The notes beneath the pieces are model-generated. The model had not been told where the DNA came from. It made no database searches and was given only the letters and a program-made list of their open reading frames with translations. Below, in pieces: positions 8,510 to 17,400 of a stretch of 64,000 nt of DNA (position 1 is its first letter; the number at the start of each line of letters is the position of its first letter). Location of the stretch: positions 2,501 to 66,500 of the forward strand of contig NZ_NPDM01000003.1 in NCBI RefSeq assembly GCF_002812085.1. The letters are read 5' to 3'. The translations under genes and the position numbers were made by a program. This DNA is from Leptospira levettii (GTDB taxonomy: Bacteria > Spirochaetota > Leptospiria > Leptospirales > Leptospiraceae).

Positions 8510-9109
8510 ATGAAATTGATGAAAACAATTGGCATTGTATTGGGAATACTTATCTTTATCGGTATTTCTTTTTATGCATATATGGGTGGATTTAAAACTA
8601 TTGAAGTGAAAGACCAATCCTTCGGACCAGTAGAGGTCTTTATTTACACTCATAAAGGTCCATATCAAAATTTAAACCAGAGTTGGGAAAAATTCCAAAA
8701 GGAATGGGAATCAATTGGGATTACTGAATGTAATAGTTTGGCAATTTATTTGGATCCACCAGGCACTCCTCCTGAAAACTTAAGATCAATTTTGGGATGT
8801 CGTATGTCAGGAATTACTGAAAACCAAATCAAATCAATTCAATCAAAATTTGTTACCTTCCAAATTCCACAATCTGATTGTCTAACGACCACGTTTCCAT
8901 TTAAGAATGTATTCTCTTACTTCCTTGCCCCTACAAAAGTTTATCCGAAGTTTCAGGAAATGCTAACAAATGGATCTGGGAAAACATCAGTTGCAATTGA
9001 AGTGTATGGTGGTTCCGCTAAATTTGTAGATCACATTGAGTTTTATATGCCTTTAGGAATCAGTCGTGATGTATTTTTACCTTTAGAAAAACTTTTTGAG
9101 TCAAAATAG
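8510..9109 (+). CDS. membrane-anchored GyrI-like domain protein
   Basis: 199 residues from the ATG at 8510, which has AAAAAGGGA 6 bases upstream. The frame stays open to 8423 but without a ribosome site there. One transmembrane helix (about residues 6-24, IGIVLGILIFIGISFYAY) is followed by a GyrI/SOUL-like effector-binding domain with FGPVEVFIYTHKGPYQNL, NSLAIYLDPPGTPP, RSILGCRMSG and VAIEVYGGSAKF. GyrI-like domains bind small molecules or partner proteins. Here the domain would sit on the outer face of the cytoplasmic membrane, assuming the helix acts as an uncleaved anchor. The ligand is unknown. Confidence 0.75.
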   Translation: MKLMKTIGIVLGILIFIGISFYAYMGGFKTIEVKDQSFGPVEVFIYTHKGPYQNLNQSWEKFQKEWESIGITECNSLAIYLDPPGTPPENLRSILGCRMSGITENQIKSIQSKFVTFQIPQSDCLTTTFPFKNVFSYFLAPTKVYPKFQEMLTNGSGKTSVAIEVYGGSAKFVDHIEFYMPLGISRDVFLPLEKLFESK

Positions 9110-9121
9110 TAGAAAATTCCC

Positions 9122-9159
9122 AAACCTTAAGTCACCAGATGATTTGTGACTTAAGGTTT
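9122..9159. terminator. bidirectional terminator hairpin
   Basis: A perfect 14-base inverted repeat, AAACCTTAAGTCAC (9122-9135) and GTGACTTAAGGTTT (9146-9159), with a 10-base loop. It sits between the convergent GyrI-like and isocitrate dehydrogenase genes. There is no long T-run on either side. Confidence 0.65.
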
Positions 9160-9180
9160 CATTGTGAAACGTAATACTAC

Positions 9181-10665
9181 TTATTCTCCTTGTCCCAAGG
9201 AATAACCAGGAACTCCATCAAACTCATACAAATTTTCTGTTTTGATAAAATCATATCCTTTTGATTCGAGTAAGGTTAGAACGGCTGTAATATCTTTATG
9301 TTGGATTTTTCCACCGTTAGGTGATATGAATCGACATCGAAAATGATCAGTTAAAAATGTTTCTTTTTGTCCTTTTGGATAAACTTTTACTCCTCGGTTT
9401 GTGATCATTTTTAAATGTAAAAAGTTTTCGGTGATGACCTCAATGTTTTTTCCTAAAACATCTGGATCACGATCACTAGGTATATCTAAGAAAATATCAA
9501 CTCCCACTAATTCTTTTTTTTCTTTTTGAGTAGGTAAACTGAGAGTGAATGATTTTGGTTTTACAAGTTCACTTGCAGAAAGTATTTCCGGATTTTTTCC
9601 AAGCCTATCAATGATTGCGTCTCCATACTCTTTTGTTCCAACAAGTGTTGTATTTTTTTGATTTTGAAATACATCAGCAGTTCGGTAACCATCTTCAATT
9701 GTTTTTAAGACTGCATTCCTAATGAGTTTTGCTTTTTCCGTTTTGCCTAAATGTGTTAACATCATGACGGTAGCTTTAATCACGGCAGTTGGATTTGCAA
9801 TATTCTTGCCTGCTATATCAGGTGCACTGCCATGAACAGCTTCGAACATCGACACAAAATCTCCTATATTTGCTGATCCGCACATACCAACAGAACCTGT
9901 AACCTCTGCTGCAATATCCGAAAGGATATCACCGTATAAATTCGGAGCAAGAATCACATCAAATTTTTGGGGTCGATTGGCGAGTAATGCTGCGCCTATA
10001 TCAATGATCATACTTTCTGCTTCAATTTCAGGGTATTCTTTCGCGACAGTTTGGAAGATATTGGCAAACAACCCATCTGTAATTTTCATGATGTTGTCTT
10101 TTACCATACATGTGATTTTTTTTCTTCCATTTGATCTTGCGAACTCAAATGCATAACGCACAATTTTTTCAGTACCAGGGACTGTGATCAATTTTAAACA
10201 TTGTGTAACTTCAAGTGTTTGGCGGTGCTCAATTCCTGCATATGTATCTTCTTCATTTTCACGAATGATGACTATATCGGTATTGGGATGATTCGTTGCG
10301 ATGAAGGGATCATATGTTTTGGCATGTCTAACATTTGCATATAATCCTAATGTTTTACGAATGGTAACATTTAAACTTTTATATCCTTTCCCTCTGGGAG
10401 TGGTGATCGGACCCTTTAAAATAGTTGGATACTTGCGAATCGTATCCCAAGCATTTTCAGCAATTCCAGAGAGTATGCCTGATAAATAAACCGATGAACC
10501 AGCTTCTACTTTTTCAAATTGTAGGCAAGATTTTGCTTCATTCAAAATGCGGATTGTTTGTTGGATGATCTCAGGTCCAATTCCATCTCCTTCAATCAGA
10601 GTAACAACAGCTTCTTTGTTCTCTTCCGCTTTGTTTGTATTTGATTCTTTCATCGTTGTAGGCAT
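9181..10665 (-). CDS. icd: NADP-type isocitrate dehydrogenase, Thermus-like
   Basis: 494 residues, the length of the Thermus/Rickettsia type of isocitrate dehydrogenase (about 480-500) rather than E. coli Icd (416). It would convert isocitrate to 2-oxoglutarate in the TCA cycle. The catalytic fold is recognised by GDGIGPEI, SLNVTIRKTLGLYANVR (substrate-binding Ser and Arg residues), VVIIRENEEDTYAGIEHRQ, ADVF and the metal-binding YGDILSDIAAEVTGSVG. FEAVHGSAPDIAGKNIANPTA follows. The extra C-terminal domain (about 370-494; VGVDIFLD, LKMITNRGVKVYP, DHFRCRF, EFDGVPGYSLGQGE) is the mark of this subtype. GGAG lies 7 bases before the ATG. Cofactor choice (NADP) is inferred from the subfamily. Confidence 0.9.
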   Translation of the reverse strand: MPTTMKESNTNKAEENKEAVVTLIEGDGIGPEIIQQTIRILNEAKSCLQFEKVEAGSSVYLSGILSGIAENAWDTIRKYPTILKGPITTPRGKGYKSLNVTIRKTLGLYANVRHAKTYDPFIATNHPNTDIVIIRENEEDTYAGIEHRQTLEVTQCLKLITVPGTEKIVRYAFEFARSNGRKKITCMVKDNIMKITDGLFANIFQTVAKEYPEIEAESMIIDIGAALLANRPQKFDVILAPNLYGDILSDIAAEVTGSVGMCGSANIGDFVSMFEAVHGSAPDIAGKNIANPTAVIKATVMMLTHLGKTEKAKLIRNAVLKTIEDGYRTADVFQNQKNTTLVGTKEYGDAIIDRLGKNPEILSASELVKPKSFTLSLPTQKEKKELVGVDIFLDIPSDRDPDVLGKNIEVITENFLHLKMITNRGVKVYPKGQKETFLTDHFRCRFISPNGGKIQHKDITAVLTLLESKGYDFIKTENLYEFDGVPGYSLGQGE

Positions 10666-10974
10666 ATTCTGCTCCTGATATGTAGTTAAATACGTGAATT
10701 ATGGTTCGTATATTAGACAGTTTCAGCATCAAAAGTTGCTAAAAAAATTTCTGGAAATTAAGTTTTGAAAGAAATGGTACCATAATCCAATTTGAATGTG
10801 ACTTTATGCGGAACGAAGTGAGTGTAAGTGGTAATTTTTTAAGAGAAGATTCTCGCTTGATGTTCTTTGGCGTAGAATTAAAATAACCCTGTTGTCTCGT
10901 CGATTTTTAAAGGCCATTGGAAATGGATTTATCTCAATGGAAAATCGATTCTGAGATTAGCTTAGGTGGTCTTT
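10666..10974. other. intergenic region between divergent icd and the TetR gene
   Basis: About 309 bases that must hold both divergent promoters. I see no strong hairpin or palindrome. An isolated 26-codon open frame (10806-10885) is too short to support as a gene. Confidence 0.4.
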
Positions 10975-11541
10975 ATGCCAAAGATTGTAGATCATAATTT
11001 GTATCGAATGGAGTTACTTTCCAAATCCCTACCAATCTTTGTCTCCAAAGGGGTAGCTTCTGTTTCGATGAGAGAACTTGCAAAAGAACTGGGTGTTTCA
11101 ACGGGAACGTTGTATCATTATTTTCCAACAAAAGAAGCCTTGTTTTCTTCAATGGCAAAACATCTAGTGACTACAGATGCAGAGGCAATCCAAAAGTTAT
11201 CGGAAGAAACGACGAGTATTATCGATATCGTGAATTTTGTTTCAGGAAAAGAAGGACATTTTTTGAATTTGATGTTACTTGCTGTTGATATCAAAAGACA
11301 ACATTCCGAATCTAAAGAATTAATACAATTGGTAGAAGATTCTTTTATTGCTTATGAAAGTGCACTCAATCGATTTTTTCCAAAAGAAACAGAAGGCAAG
11401 GGTGGTAAAGCCTTCCTTGCTTTTTTTGTCGGAGTTTTATTTTTAAAATCCAAAGGGGACGAACACACTCCTTGGATTGATCTGTTTGAAGGATTAAGGT
11501 ATTTGGGTGATTTACTCACTTGGGATTCCAAACAATCGTAA
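10975..11541 (+). CDS. TetR/AcrR family regulator
   Basis: 188 residues. The N-terminal helix-turn-helix is clear: IFVSKGVASVSMRELAKELGVSTGTLYHYFPTKEALF (about residues 18-55), typical of TetR/AcrR repressors. The C-terminal ligand domain is not assignable. The start is the ATG at 10975, with AGGTGG (10964-10969) five bases before it; the in-frame GTG at 10966 lies inside that ribosome site. The gene converges with the ferredoxin-reductase-hydroxylase fusion, 23 bases apart. A role in controlling that gene is plausible from position only. Confidence 0.85.
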   Translation: MPKIVDHNLYRMELLSKSLPIFVSKGVASVSMRELAKELGVSTGTLYHYFPTKEALFSSMAKHLVTTDAEAIQKLSEETTSIIDIVNFVSGKEGHFLNLMLLAVDIKRQHSESKELIQLVEDSFIAYESALNRFFPKETEGKGGKAFLAFFVGVLFLKSKGDEHTPWIDLFEGLRYLGDLLTWDSKQS

Positions 11542-11564
11542 TTCATTTTAATTTTTTTACTATC

Positions 11565-13832
11565 TCATCCTTTCGATTGTAAGAGTGATTGATTGTGATT
11601 TGAGTTTAGAAACTCTGAGTTTCCACTGTTACGATTTGCAATTTTTATCAGTTCCAATTCTTCGGAGCTTGCAAACTTTTGGTCCCATTCCTTAACCTTT
11701 GGTATCATCAGATAATTCCATAAAGGTGGTATGAGCGCGATTACAATCGTTGTCAAATAACCACTGATCATCATAGGTGCATTGGGATACGGTCTTAAAT
11801 CTTGGTAAGGAACTTCTCCTTGTGCGTGGTGGTGGCTGTGGCGTGTTAAATTAAACATTGTCCAAGAACTAATTCGTTTGTTTGTATTCCAAGAGTGTCT
11901 TGGTTGTACGGGCTCTTCTGGCAATCGAACCATTCCATAATGTTCCATATAATTTACAATTTCAAGAAGGCTTTTCCCAAATAATCCAGAAAGGATAAAA
12001 AAGAACATACCAGGGGTTCCGCCAAGTGAATACGCTAACACAACCAAACAAACACTCATCAGATGCCCTCTTAGAAAAACATTGTGGTATGATAATGTAC
12101 AAACATTTTTACGTTTCAAACGTTTAACTTCAATTTTCCAAGCACTGATATTGCCTTTGATGGTGGAAACAAGGATATGGTAATATACATTCCTACCGCG
12201 AGGAGCAGTGGCAGGGTCTTCTGTAGTGGAAACATAACGATGGTGACCATACACATGTTCAATCGAAAAGATGGTATCAAAACTGAATGCCAATAACCAA
12301 CGGCCAATGAACATGGAAATTGGGTCCCAAGTTCGATGGGTTAATTCATGTGCAGTAATGGTTCCAACGAGTCCGATCATCAAACCAGTAAAAATGATCG
12401 CATAAACATGGACAAGGGAAGATGTATTCAATTTTGCAAAATTAAAATCGTATCCGATTATTTGTGTTAACCAAGCTCCAAAACCAAAAGTATCAGTGGG
12501 ACTCACAGTCCAAATGGAACAAAAAAAGATAAGAGTTAAGATAGGTAATGCCATCCAAAGTTGGAAGGTTAGAATTTCAGGTTTTGTATAATTGGGAGTA
12601 TTTTTGTCATCACCTGAAATTGCATCTCCAACAAGATAAAACAAGAGTAAGGAAAAAAATCCAATGGTAGTATAATAACCTCCCATTAGGATACTAACAA
12701 CCGATGAGAGTCCTACAACATGAAACAAAAAGAATTTTAGATAATCAAACAAACCAGCTTTGTATCTACTATTTTTGTCATCGATCTGCAAACTTAGACT
12801 ATGATCGATGGTTGTAAATCGATCGGCATAGATTGATTGTTTTTGAATTCCCAGTTTTAGCAATTCATTTGTCGCAGAATCAACCATTGGTGGAGGTCCA
12901 CATAAATAAATTTCAGAAGATTTTGTTAGATGGTCTTTGATTTTTGATGTGACAAGACCTCTTTCCCCTTTCCAACTTTTACCAGCTGGTTCTTCAGAAA
13001 GTATAGGAACAAAAGTAAATTTCCCTTTCCAAACTTTTTGAATTTTTTTGATTTCACTGATCTTGTATAAATCCTCTTTTTTACGAGCGCCAAAAAGTAA
13101 GGTGAGCGGCCGTTTGGTGCCTTTCAAAATTCCTTCCTCTAACATAGCAAGGATTGGCGCAAGTCCACTACCTCCAACAACCATTAGAATTGGTTTTTTG
13201 GAATCTCTAAGATAAAAATTGCCAAATGGTCCTTTGAGTTTTGCTTTTTTTCCCAGTAAATTTTCATTCAAAATGTAATTTGATAATTTTCCATTGGGAA
13301 CTTTACGTACAATAAACTTAACAATCTGTTTCTGGTTGGGTGCATTTGCGATGGAGTAATTTCTTTCTGCGTCCATACCTTCAATCGACAGGGAAACATA
13401 TTGGCCTGCTTTGAAAGAAAGTTTTGTATCCAATTGGATTGAGATTTCGCAGATTTCATCAGTTAAAATCTTTTGTTGTATGACTGTTCCTGAATAAGAA
13501 GTTTTGTTTTCTACTCGTACACTAACATCGGTTTGGGGGATACTTTGGCAAGCAAGGATATAACGTTTATCCAATTCTTCATCTGATAATAAATACCCAG
13601 TTTCGGTGAGTTCTTTCACCTTCCCATCCATAAGTTGACACTTACAAGTTGCACATCCTCCTACCCGGCAACTATTTGGAAAATTGATTTCTAGCCGTAG
13701 TGCTGCACTCAGAATGTTTTCATTCCGAAGGGCTTCAATTCTGGTTCCATTGATTGTTATGTGTTTGGTATTGGAGGAAGGTTCACGAGTAACCCCTTTC
13801 TTTTGTTTGCCCATTCGGTTTAAGAGAAACAT
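11565..13832 (-). CDS. fused ferredoxin - ferredoxin reductase - AlkB/XylM-type membrane hydroxylase
   Basis: A 755-residue three-part enzyme. Residues about 20-100 form a plant-type [2Fe-2S] ferredoxin with the exact C-x4-C-x2-C-x31-C spacing (CRVGGCATC, then ILAC). Residues 105-330 are a FAD/NAD(P) ferredoxin-reductase domain (AERNYSIANAP, GGSGLAPILAMLEEG, YLCGPPPMVDSA). The C-terminal 400 residues are a multi-helix membrane di-iron hydroxylase with histidine boxes HELTHR, EHVYGHHRYVS, NYMEHYG and RHSHHHAQGE. The first two parts equal XylA and the last XylM/AlkB, so one chain could carry electrons from NAD(P)H to O2 and hydroxylate an alkane, alkyl-aromatic or fatty acid. Start: ATG at 13832, with AGGAG six bases upstream; a TTG at 13865 is less likely. 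Confidence 0.88.
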   Translation of the reverse strand: MFLLNRMGKQKKGVTREPSSNTKHITINGTRIEALRNENILSAALRLEINFPNSCRVGGCATCKCQLMDGKVKELTETGYLLSDEELDKRYILACQSIPQTDVSVRVENKTSYSGTVIQQKILTDEICEISIQLDTKLSFKAGQYVSLSIEGMDAERNYSIANAPNQKQIVKFIVRKVPNGKLSNYILNENLLGKKAKLKGPFGNFYLRDSKKPILMVVGGSGLAPILAMLEEGILKGTKRPLTLLFGARKKEDLYKISEIKKIQKVWKGKFTFVPILSEEPAGKSWKGERGLVTSKIKDHLTKSSEIYLCGPPPMVDSATNELLKLGIQKQSIYADRFTTIDHSLSLQIDDKNSRYKAGLFDYLKFFLFHVVGLSSVVSILMGGYYTTIGFFSLLLFYLVGDAISGDDKNTPNYTKPEILTFQLWMALPILTLIFFCSIWTVSPTDTFGFGAWLTQIIGYDFNFAKLNTSSLVHVYAIIFTGLMIGLVGTITAHELTHRTWDPISMFIGRWLLAFSFDTIFSIEHVYGHHRYVSTTEDPATAPRGRNVYYHILVSTIKGNISAWKIEVKRLKRKNVCTLSYHNVFLRGHLMSVCLVVLAYSLGGTPGMFFFILSGLFGKSLLEIVNYMEHYGMVRLPEEPVQPRHSWNTNKRISSWTMFNLTRHSHHHAQGEVPYQDLRPYPNAPMMISGYLTTIVIALIPPLWNYLMIPKVKEWDQKFASSEELELIKIANRNSGNSEFLNSNHNQSLLQSKG

Positions 13833-13900
13833 ATCCAACTCCTTTTTCCATGTGATGGGATCCAAATGCCAATTTTACCACTTGGGGGAAGCTCACATTT

Positions 13901-13920
13901 TATATCGCACGTTCGTTATA
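13901..13920. promoter_or_regulatory. operator-like inverted repeat upstream of the hydroxylase fusion
   Basis: TATATCG (13901-13907) and CGTTATA (13914-13920), with one mismatch and a 6-base spacer, lie 69-88 bases upstream of the hydroxylase start. Size and symmetry fit a TetR-type operator, which would suit the neighbouring TetR gene, but this is inference. Confidence 0.35.
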
Positions 13921-13954
13921 AATAAACTGAGTCAATTGTGTCAAATATTAAATT

Positions 13955-14212
13955 TCAGATTTTTCCAGAGAATCCCGATCGTTTTTCAATTCCATTGGCG
14001 GATCCTACTTTCTGTAACGGGATAACAATGGGTTTCTCATACTCCCAATGGCCTCGGGAAGGAACACTGGGTCCATTGAAGAGGGGAAGAAGAACAACTT
14101 CTGGATCGGGATGGTCGCTGGCATCGATTAGAAATTCGAACACTTGGCCAACTTGTTCCTGTATCTTCCGTCTCTGAAGATACAGGATGATTCGATTAAG
14201 GTATAATGGCTG
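13955..14212 (-). pseudogene. possible gene remnant without a proper start
   Basis: The reverse strand is open for 85 codons from 14212 to a stop at 13955. It has no ATG, and the first GTG is at 14143. The conceptual protein has a plausible make-up (FEFLIDASDHPDPEVVLLP, then GHWEYEKPIVIPLQKVG), and the stretch is richer in G+C than its surroundings. It may be a decayed gene, a small gene with an unusual start, or chance. I do not recognise a family. Confidence 0.2.
14158..14186. repeat. perfect 11-base inverted repeat
   Basis: CCTGTATCTTC (14158-14168) and GAAGATACAGG (14176-14186) around a 7-base loop. No T-run follows on either strand, so it is not a typical terminator. It lies about 280 bases upstream of the cyclase gene. 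Confidence 0.5.
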
Positions 14213-14324
14213 TTAGTGAAATGAGTGATGGTATCACCAGGAACCAAGTAAGTCGTTTTGTTTTCCTAATACCAAAATAACAATGGATGGCACAATTGAA
14301 ATCAGTAGTTTCTAAAAATCCAAT

Positions 14325-14349
14325 GAACAAAAACCCCCTAAATAGGGGG
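14325..14349 (-). terminator. possible minus-strand terminator
   Basis: CCCCCTA (14334-14340) and TAGGGGG (14343-14349) form a short stem. Read on the minus strand it is followed by TTTTTGTT, as in a rho-independent terminator. No minus-strand gene is visible just upstream, so it may shield the hydroxylase promoter region from antisense reading. Confidence 0.35.
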
Positions 14350-14462
14350 GATCATTTGATAAAATATTAATTTCCAAAGGAATCATTTTTGAAAGGCTCT
14401 GACAGATTCTTCGCAAATACAATTGTTTTGCGGGCAAAACTGATAATACCATTGAGGCTTTC

Positions 14463-17400
14463 ATGATCCCCCTTCCTGAACTATCCAATCATCCCTCAGC
14501 CATTGAATACTTTTGGTATAAACTTCCATGGGCTGTTCCCAATTTTTTTACAATGTTTGTTGGATTAGCAATTACAATACTTGGAATTCTTGCCATCAAG
14601 AGAACGAACAATCGTCCTCTACTTTATTCGTTTATTATTTTTACTTTTTCATTTGTTTCATTGGGTTTTGCATTACTTATGCGAGCTGTTGTCCAAGATC
14701 AATCCACCATATTGTTTTGGAATCGTATAGGTTATGTTGGAGTGGTATTGTTATCGCCTGCTGCTTCTTTTTTAACTTATTTTTTAACGAATAAAAACTA
14801 TCGCATTTTATTTTTTACCGGGATCATATCAATCCTCACTGTCAGTTTTGCAATTTATGGATTATTAACTCATTACGATTTTAGTGAAAAATGGTTTATT
14901 TATTCTTTTGGAAAGTATCCGATAGCTGAAACTCCTCTAAAAGTATGGGGACTATTTTCTGCTATCAACTATCTTTTTGCTTTTGGTCCAGCATCGATCC
15001 ATTTTTGGTTAAAACATAGATCCGATTTCCAAGAAAATAAAATATTATTCTTAGGTTTACATATCTGTGGATTACTTGTAATCACCAACTTACCTAGTTT
15101 AGTTGGTTATTCGGTATTCCCACTAAGTAGTTTTGCATTTATTCCACTATCAATTTTAGGATATGGAATTTTTCGATCAGATTTTTTGAATTTGAACGAC
15201 CTGTTATTCAAACAAAGAGGATTATTTTATTTTTTGTCAGGATTTATCACGACTGTCCTCATTTTGATTGCATATCTTGTTTCTTTTTATTTCCATCCCA
15301 ATGTTCAGTTAACAGCTTATAGCCGTCCATATTTTTTAGTCCCACTTCTTTCTAGTGTAGTTGTATTTGCTTTGGCGATTTATATTGCAGGCAGTAACCC
15401 AGATCAAAAATTAAATATGTTGGCTTCAATATCCTTCTTTTTAGCAGGAACGTTTACCATCGTAATGGTGATCATTAAATTTGACATACCACTAGTTGTC
15501 TCAAGAAGAATTGAACAAATCTTTTACACTCTTTTCATCTTTACACCTGGAATTCATTTGCGTTTTTGTTATGCGTTATATAATAAAAAATCACCCAAGA
15601 TAGTTAGAGTCGTCGATCTAGTATCTTTAGTTTTATCCGTAATTGTTTGGACTCCCTATTTTTTTAGTGGGTTTTATGAACATCCCTTTACAAGGATTTC
15701 TGCAGGCGGAATCGGCCTTAATTTATTTGGGATTTTAGGTTTTTTGGGAATCGCCATATTTCTGAAGGATTGGACACAAATTCGTAAGGAAAGGCACAGT
15801 AAGATGGCAAACTTCATAGTGGCATCTTTACTTTTTGGAGACTTACTTATCATACTCAATTTACCTGCAACAATGGGCATCCCAATATATACATTTGGAG
15901 AATTACAATTCATTCCCGCACTAATGATTGCGTTGTTTATCATCAAACTCGGAGCTATCCCAACCTCAGGTCAAGCCACATTGATTGGAAATCGAGTCTC
16001 TCTTATGATCCTATTTTTCATACCAATATCGATGTCCTTTTATGTATTAAATCTTGTGCATGAATTTCCTTTAAGTGCTGCGATATACCATGCATTTTTT
16101 GTGGCATCTCCGATTGCTTTAGCCTTTTATCTTGTTTCTTTCGTTTTTTTACGTTCTACGGCAGTGAGGTTGGACAGAACAATAGCAGCACTAGCAGAAG
16201 AAAAAATTAAAACAGATGATGCATTACTCAAATCCGAAAATGCAAAAAAAGAAACTGAAGCTATTAATCATCTAACAAATTTAATTAACTCTGAATCTGA
16301 GTTACCCAAAATCATCAATGCGATTGCAAATTATGTACATCAAAAATATGGGATTTTAGCAACTTGGTTGCTATTATTAGATGAAAAAAATGAGGAAATC
16401 AAAAGTGTGTATGCTGAGGCATTCATTGAGACTTCAGAAGAACAGCGAAACTTTGTAAATGATTTACGAATTCCATTGAATGTATCTGGAGGAGTTGCAT
16501 ATCTAGTCTGGAAACGAAAGAAAAGCATGTTACTTCCTCAAGTCAAACGATTCGAATTTGAAATTGATAGACGAATTGGAGAAAAAGCAAAAGCAAATTC
16601 GTTTTTGCACGTTCCTTTAGTTTTGAATAATGAAACCATCGGCATCATATTGTTTTCTAACTTTATGGATCGATTGAATATCTCAAAATCTGAAGCTAGA
16701 TCTATCGAAAGACTTTGCGCTCAGGTAGCTGGTGTGATCCAAAGGGTACATCTACTTAGGGAAACCGAAAAACAAAGAAGAGATATCCTTGCTCTCAACG
16801 ATTTGATCAAAAATTTGAATGAAAAAATGGATATTCATTTGATCATGAAAAAAGTACATAAGTATGTTAAAGAAAATTTTAACATCATGTATTATTCTTT
16901 GTTAGTTGCTGATGGAGAAAAAAAATATCTGCGTTTCGTTGACATGGAAGTTCCTGATAATGTCACTGAATTCCAAAAGAAACGCATCTATGAGATGAAA
17001 ATTCCTGTTAAGGGAGGGCAAGGTGCACATGAATTAGCCCTTAGAAGAAAAAAACCAATTTATATACCGGATCGAATAGGAAGTTTTGAACGTTGGCTTT
17101 CGGAAGATGACAAGTGGGTCCAAGAAATTTGTAACATTCGTTCATTTATTTTTATTCCTATGATTTTAAATGGTGAAGTAGTGGGAATTCTGGATTTATC
17201 AAATTCAGAAACAAAACTTGATTTGAGTGTCGAAGACATATCTAAGTTATCAATTCTTGCTGAACAATTGGCAGGGATTATCTATGGTTCTACTCTATTT
17301 AAAGAACTGGAAGTTTCAAAAAATATTGCTGAGGAAGAAAGAAGGAAAAACGAAAAGTTACTTCTTAATATATTGCCTCACGATATTGCACAAGAATTAA

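Larger units (their letters stand above)
13833..14462. other. 630-base intergenic region between the hydroxylase and cyclase genes
   Basis: This is one of the longest gene-free stretches. It holds the operator-like repeat at 13901-13920, a locally GC-richer segment (about 13960-14190) with a start-less reverse open frame, a perfect 11-base hairpin at 14158-14186 and a C/G hairpin at 14334-14349. Both flanking genes are transcribed away from it, so two promoters should lie here. Confidence 0.5.

Noticed and set aside
10806..10885. 26-codon open frame in the icd-TetR spacer
   Set aside because: Too short, with no ribosome site and no recognisable feature.
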